A DNA stretch of 18,333 nt from Gemmatimonadales bacterium UBA7889. Lineage in GTDB: Bacteria > Gemmatimonadota > Gemmatimonadetes > Longimicrobiales > Gaopeijiaceae. The position numbers were made by a program, and so were the translations under genes. The stretch is taken from assembly GCA_002501085.1 (NCBI GenBank), contig DLRL01000092.1, positions 4,948 to 23,280 of the forward strand. Direction: 5' to 3'. The notes under the pieces are model-generated. The model was given only the letters and a program-made list of their open reading frames with translations, was not told the DNA's origin and did no database searches. Shown here piece after piece: positions 14,891 through 18,333 of this stretch (the stretch's first letter is position 1; the number at the start of each line of letters is the position of its first letter).

Positions 14891-14921
14891 CCCAGCCCTA
14901 GGGTAAGAGCCTACCCCTGGG
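14891..14921. other. Bulged inverted repeat between the antiporter and fabI genes
   Basis: Arms CCCAG (14891-14895) and GGGTA (14901-14905) pair with TACCC CTGGG (14912-14921); a 5-nt bulge lies in the left arm and a 6-nt loop at the tip. It lies 34 nt past the antiporter stop and could slow or end that transcript. There is no T-run, so this is only a candidate rho-independent terminator or a leader structure for fabI. Confidence 0.3.
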
Positions 14922-14954
14922 CGGTCGCGACAGTTCACCTCTGCTAAACTCAGC

Positions 14955-15917
14955 CTATATAAGCCACCAGCCCATCCCGATATACGCCGTTAGCAGCAAT
15001 GCCCCCTCCCATCGTTTGATCCGCCATCCACTTCTAAGAATCGGCCAGAGGAGGAGGGACATAAGAACAACTCCAGCTAATTCTCGTGAAAGCAGCGTTT
15101 CGGGGATCATTATCGGCCGAACTACTGCGGTAGTTCCAAATATCGCAGTCAGGTTAAAGATGTTTGAGCCAATGATGTTTCCAACGGCAATATCAACCTC
15201 CTGACGCATCGCAGCGACCAGCGATGTAGCCAGTTCAGGCAGCGATGTACCAATAGCCACTACAGTTAACCCAATTATCACCTCTGAAATACCAAGTGCG
15301 GAGGCAACTTCTACCGCGCCCTTAACGATGCAGTATCCGCCTAACACGAGGAACGCGGACCCTAGGGCAACCTGTCCGATGTCCTTGAGATTCAGAAGCG
15401 AGGTCGCCCCTTCTGGGGTCGCAATAGAGTTTCTTGAACCCTGTGATCTCTTGATTTCCTCGGGGCGACCAGACCGGAAAACCCAGACTAGATAAGCCAG
15501 CAATACCAAAAGGAGCATGAAGCCATCCATCCGGCTCAACACACGATCAAATGCTATCGGATAAATGGCGAATGTTATCAATAGCATTACGGGCATCTCA
15601 CGCCACACGACCCTGTGCTTGACTTCCAGGGGGTGGACGAGTGAGGTGAGCCCCAAGATGAGACCTATGTTGGCCAGGTTAGAGCCCATCACATTCCCAA
15701 TTGCCAGACCAGGATTGCCCTGAAGTGCAGCTACCAAGCACACGACTAACTCCGGTGCGGACGTCCCTAGGGACACAATTGTTAGGCCAACTACTATGGG
15801 ACTAACACCCAGTGAACTCGCCAACCTTGAGGCTCCCTGGACAAGCCATACTGCACCGAAGTACAGCACCACTATTCCAGAAATCAGCACAGCAAGATTC
15901 GGCATCAGTCCCGACAA
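14955..15917 (-). CDS. Calcium/sodium antiporter (YrbG-like CaCA family)
   Basis: Inner-membrane cation exchanger, 320 residues with about ten membrane segments arranged as two inverted halves. Each half holds a copy of the ion-binding alpha-repeat: GTSAPEL at 51-57 with GNVMGSN at 74-80, and GTSLPEL at 223-229 with GNIIGSN at 246-252. The Glu and Asn residues of these motifs form the ion sites in this family. A polar cytoplasmic loop (about 150-175, rich in Arg, Glu and Ser) joins the halves. The start is TTG 15917: a perfect AGGAGG lies 5 nt before it, whereas the ATG at 15905 has no comparable site. Single gene with about 200 nt upstream and 128 nt downstream. Family certain; whether it prefers Ca2+ in vivo is inferred. 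Confidence 0.92.
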   Translation of the reverse strand: MSGLMPNLAVLISGIVVLYFGAVWLVQGASRLASSLGVSPIVVGLTIVSLGTSAPELVVCLVAALQGNPGLAIGNVMGSNLANIGLILGLTSLVHPLEVKHRVVWREMPVMLLITFAIYPIAFDRVLSRMDGFMLLLVLLAYLVWVFRSGRPEEIKRSQGSRNSIATPEGATSLLNLKDIGQVALGSAFLVLGGYCIVKGAVEVASALGISEVIIGLTVVAIGTSLPELATSLVAAMRQEVDIAVGNIIGSNIFNLTAIFGTTAVVRPIMIPETLLSRELAGVVLMSLLLWPILRSGWRIKRWEGALLLTAYIGMGWWLI

Positions 15918-15922
15918 GTTCT

Positions 15923-15928
15923 CCTCCT
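15923..15928 (-). promoter_or_regulatory. Perfect Shine-Dalgarno AGGAGG deciding a TTG start
   Basis: AGGAGG on the minus strand, 5 nt before TTG 15917 of the antiporter gene. It is the strongest ribosome site in the neighbourhood and supports the rare start codon. Confidence 0.7.
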
Positions 15929-16059
15929 ACTTGGTCCCTCTCCACAACCCTCACCCATAGCCCTGGTAGCAGTTGGGCGCTCTGAATACGATAACCCTGT
16001 TTTCTCAGAGCAAAATGGGTACCAGCCTAGTTCTTCCAAGGTCCTCGGAGAACGGTGGA

Positions 16060-16073
16060 TTCAGTCAACTGAA
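16060..16073. repeat. Inverted repeat TTCAGT-CA-ACTGAA
   Basis: A perfect 6-bp inverted repeat with a 2-nt centre in the 196-nt space between ligA and the antiporter gene. It could be an operator for the antiporter or part of ligA's 3' end. No known motif is recognised. The rest of this spacer holds a second, looser repeat (GCTCTGA/TCAGAGC with a 19-nt loop, about 15979-16011) and no clear promoter. Confidence 0.3.
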
Positions 16074-16113
16074 GTACATCGTCGTCCCTCATCTTACCGG
16101 AGAGTGAGCTCCT

Positions 16114-18156
16114 TTATGGAACGTCAACTTCACCACCCATTGAAACCACCTTTGCAACAAACTCCCCAAAATCGAGAATTACTACTTCGAGCCGCTCTGC
16201 TTTTTTTCGTTTTGAGCCTGCATTCTCCCCCACAACCACAAAGCTTGTCTTCGCGGAAACACTGCTTGCAGTGCGCCCACCAACTGCTCTCCACGCTGCT
16301 TCAGCGGATGCCCGTGGGATAGGAAGCGCACCAGTGAAAACAGCTGTGCCTGCAGATGGAACACCTGTGTCTACGGGCATAGATGCCACTGGCTCAACAC
16401 CACGTGCGAGAATGGCATCTATCGCTGACCTATTCCTTTCATCCTCCAGAAAAGCTGTTATCACCTCGCTCATTTTCGGCCCTATACCATCTATCTGCTC
16501 CAACTCCTCTGCCGTAGCTCCAAGTATTGCTTCGATGCTACCGAAATAGCCCGAAAGATCCCTAGCAACAGCCGTACCTACCTCTGGAATGCCCAGTGCA
16601 ATCAAGAACTGTGGGAGATCAGGCGCCTTCTTTGATTGAATCGCCTCTACCAAAGAGGTCGCAGATTTTTCAGCGAAGCCTTCGTATTCTACAAGCTGCT
16701 CAGGAGATATATCGAATAATTCTGCTAGGCTGCTCACCAATCCTTCAGTAACAAGTAAGGCAGCTGTCTCTTCCCCAAGCCCTTCGATATCTAAGGCAGA
16801 TCTGGAAGCTAGGTGTATGATGCGGCCCTGAAGTTGAGCCGAACATCCAAATCGATTGGGGCACTTTATGCGCGGACCTTCCTCCTGCACTGGCGTACTG
16901 CATACAGGACACTCCGTCGGCATCTCAAACGGGCGAGCTCGATCCTCTTCATGTGCAATCACCTCCACGACCTGGGGTATCACGTCCCCGGCTCGCTGGA
17001 TGCGTACCGTATCCCCTTCACGTAAATCCTTCCGGCGAAGCTCGTCTCTGTTATGAAGAGACGCTCGAGATACGGTAACGCCACCAACCACTACGGGATC
17101 TAGCACAGCAACCGGCGTAATCACCCCAGTGCGGCCAACGTTGACCTCAATCTTATCGATCCGCGTGACCTCCTGCCGTGGCTCAAACTTGAAGGCCAAG
17201 GCCCATCGAGGATGATGTGAAGTAACACCGATCGCCGAGCGAGCCGAAAGGTCGTCCAGCTTGATTACGATCCCATCAATCTCATAATCCAAACCTTCGC
17301 GATCGGCAGCAAACCCGGCGTGGTACTCAAGAACATCTTCAACCGTTCTTCCTGTTTGTATACGGTCAGGAACCTTAAACCCCCAATTCCGGATTGCTTC
17401 TATACCGTCTGTATCACTCTTAAACCCAGAACCCCTTATTGCGAGAATATCATACACTAAGAGATCCAGCTTCCGAGATGCGGTGACATGTGAGTCAAGT
17501 TGGCGTACTGAGCCAGCTGCAGAGTTCCTGGGAGACGCATAAGGTTCGCCACCGGCCTCAACCAAACGAGCGTTGAATGCCTGAAATTCTGATATGTACA
17601 TAATCACCTCACCCCTTACAGAAAGCAGCTCGGGCGCAACTCGATCCTCAGTACGAAGTCGAAGTGGAACCGACGAAATCGTTCGGATGTTATCTGTGAC
17701 CTGCTCACCCTTACGTCCGTTACCTCGGGTAACTGCCTGGGTTAGCACCCCGTCCTCGTATATGAGTTCGATCGAGGCACCGTCTAGCTTTGGCTCGATG
17801 ACGTACGTGGGCTCATGGCCCTCTCCGAGTGCCCTGCGAATCCTATCGTCAAAGCGACGAAGTTCATCGACGTCTTGTGTCGAGTCGAGAGATAGCATTG
17901 GAGCTGTGTGAGGGACTGTTTTGAACTTGCTTTGGGGTTCAGCACCGACGCGCTGAGTCGGCGAATCAGGTGAGCAAAGCTCTGGGTGATTTTTTTCTAG
18001 CTCTAGCAAACGCTTGAATAGCCGGTCGTACTCAGTATCGCTGATCTCCGGTCGTGCTTCGACGTAGTAACTATGAGCATGGTGGTGCAGTTCTTCGCGC
18101 AAACGCTCTGCCTCGGCGCATGCGCTCTCAGATCCCAACGTACCTTGGTCGGTCAA
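16114..18156 (-). CDS. ligA: NAD+-dependent DNA ligase
   Basis: Seals nicks in replication and repair using NAD+. The 680 residues show the full family order: domain Ia with YYVEARPEISDTEYDRL at 30-46, which binds the nicotinamide part; the adenylation domain with nucleophile Lys123 in EPKLDG; the OB fold; a zinc finger with Cys416, Cys419, Cys432 and Cys438; helix-hairpin-helix repeats at about 455-580; and a C-terminal BRCT domain at about 600-675. The only plausible start is TTG 18156: the frame is closed by a TGA at 18219-18217 and no ATG or GTG lies between. The TTG overlaps the stop of a 25-codon leader ORF (TTGA), and no good Shine-Dalgarno precedes it, so initiation may depend on coupling. 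Function certain. Confidence 0.95.
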   Translation of the reverse strand: MTDQGTLGSESACAEAERLREELHHHAHSYYVEARPEISDTEYDRLFKRLLELEKNHPELCSPDSPTQRVGAEPQSKFKTVPHTAPMLSLDSTQDVDELRRFDDRIRRALGEGHEPTYVIEPKLDGASIELIYEDGVLTQAVTRGNGRKGEQVTDNIRTISSVPLRLRTEDRVAPELLSVRGEVIMYISEFQAFNARLVEAGGEPYASPRNSAAGSVRQLDSHVTASRKLDLLVYDILAIRGSGFKSDTDGIEAIRNWGFKVPDRIQTGRTVEDVLEYHAGFAADREGLDYEIDGIVIKLDDLSARSAIGVTSHHPRWALAFKFEPRQEVTRIDKIEVNVGRTGVITPVAVLDPVVVGGVTVSRASLHNRDELRRKDLREGDTVRIQRAGDVIPQVVEVIAHEEDRARPFEMPTECPVCSTPVQEEGPRIKCPNRFGCSAQLQGRIIHLASRSALDIEGLGEETAALLVTEGLVSSLAELFDISPEQLVEYEGFAEKSATSLVEAIQSKKAPDLPQFLIALGIPEVGTAVARDLSGYFGSIEAILGATAEELEQIDGIGPKMSEVITAFLEDERNRSAIDAILARGVEPVASMPVDTGVPSAGTAVFTGALPIPRASAEAAWRAVGGRTASSVSAKTSFVVVGENAGSKRKKAERLEVVILDFGEFVAKVVSMGGEVDVP

Positions 18157-18230
18157 ACCAGCTCTCTGCTCATGTATGCGTCTAACTTCGGGTATGGCTC
18201 GATAGCCGAAAGAGTATCAATAATAGTCAT
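18153..18230 (-). CDS. Possible 25-residue leader peptide coupled to ligA
   Basis: A short reading frame on the minus strand, ATG 18230 to TGA 18155-18153, with AAGGGG 5 nt before the ATG. The peptide starts MTIIDTLSAI and ends YMSRELV; it is soluble-looking and matches nothing I recognise. Its stop shares two bases with the ligA TTG start (TTGA), the geometry of translational coupling. The frame is closed upstream by TAA at 18242-18240, so it is not the tail of a longer gene. It may be a true small protein, a leader that controls ligA, or chance. Confidence 0.4.
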   Translation of the reverse strand: MTIIDTLSAIEPYPKLDAYMSRELV

Positions 18231-18232
18231 TC

Positions 18233-18249
18233 GGACCCCTTAGGGGACC
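18233..18249 (-). promoter_or_regulatory. Small hairpin that would hide the leader-ORF Shine-Dalgarno
   Basis: On the minus strand GGTCCCC-TAA-GGGGTCC: a 4-bp CCCC/GGGG stem extended by two G-C pairs across one T-T mismatch, with a TAA loop. The 3' arm contains most of the AAGGGG site of the leader ORF, so folding would block its translation and, through coupling, that of ligA. Confidence 0.35.
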
Positions 18250-18269
18250 TAGAATAAGGATCACAGAAG

Positions 18270-18333
18270 ATGGCTAGACTAAAGCAAGCAACGATCACCG
18301 CCCTCGGTATCCTCCTAATTCCGGTCTGCCCAA
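18270..18333 (+). CDS. Start of an exported-protein gene (partial, runs off the window)
   Basis: ATG 18270 with AAGGA 9 nt upstream opens a frame of 21 complete codons to the window end: MARLKQATITALGI then LLIPVCP. The pattern (Arg and Lys, then a hydrophobic run) is a Sec signal peptide. The Cys near the end could be a lipobox or simply the h-region border; more sequence is needed to tell. It is transcribed away from ligA, about 40 nt from the leader-ORF ATG. No family can be assigned. Confidence 0.5.
   Translation, partial: MARLKQATITALGILLIPVCP

Noticed and set aside
1..18333. Mobile elements, CRISPR arrays, phage or defence genes
   Set aside because: No transposase, integrase, direct-repeat array, restriction enzyme or toxin-antitoxin pair is visible on either strand. 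The tRNA genes at 11235-11382 carry no adjacent integrase or duplicated 3' end that would mark an integration site.

Overview
The window is an ordinary-looking stretch of a free-living bacterial chromosome, moderately G+C rich by eye, densely packed and mostly coded on the minus strand. No transposase, integrase, phage gene, CRISPR array or toxin-antitoxin pair is visible. The long plant/chlamydia-type FabI, a secreted PIG-L deacetylase with added beta-sandwich domains, and the general gene style suggest a Gemmatimonadota-like or related environmental lineage. That placement is inference; no marker here settles it.

Layout. (1) 48-7366, minus strand: a BMP-type nucleoside ABC importer in the order lipoprotein, double ATPase, permease, permease, with 4-nt, 1-nt and 8-nt junctions. 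About 130 nt further on, in the same direction, lies a large secreted PIG-L deacetylase. A possible further gene starts at the extreme left edge. (2) 7367-7545: a divergent control region with candidate promoters and two inverted repeats. (3) 7546-11210, plus strand: a Na+-dependent NSS transporter, then a single-chain aconitase-superfamily protein whose swivel (LeuD-like) domain precedes the Fe-S (LeuC-like) part. (4) 11210-11444: a tandem tRNA-Glu(CTC)/tRNA-Val(CAC) unit on the minus strand with a recognisable promoter, converging on the aconitase gene. (5) 11578-11868, plus: pterin-4a-carbinolamine dehydratase, tail to tail with (6) 11865-14826, minus: fabI, a class-III aminotransferase and a HAD phosphatase, chained by two ATGA overlaps. 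(7) 14955-15917, minus: a Na+/Ca2+ antiporter with a TTG start behind a perfect Shine-Dalgarno. (8) 16114-18230, minus: ligA (NAD+-dependent DNA ligase), preceded by a 25-codon leader ORF whose stop overlaps the ligA TTG start. (9) 18270-end, plus: the first 21 codons of a gene for an exported protein.

How the genes work together: the left block is a transport operon. Its lipoprotein captures a nucleoside-like ligand, the two permeases form the channel and the double ATPase drives uptake. The fabI block combines membrane lipid synthesis with a PLP enzyme and a small phosphatase whose substrates cannot be read from sequence. The rest is housekeeping (DNA ligation, tRNA supply, pterin recycling, ion exchange).

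I found no clear candidate for a wholly new system. The items most worth a second look are the swivel-first aconitase, the coupled leader ORF and hairpin in front of ligA, the compact tRNA unit with a palindrome in its promoter, and the coupled fabI-aminotransferase-phosphatase operon.
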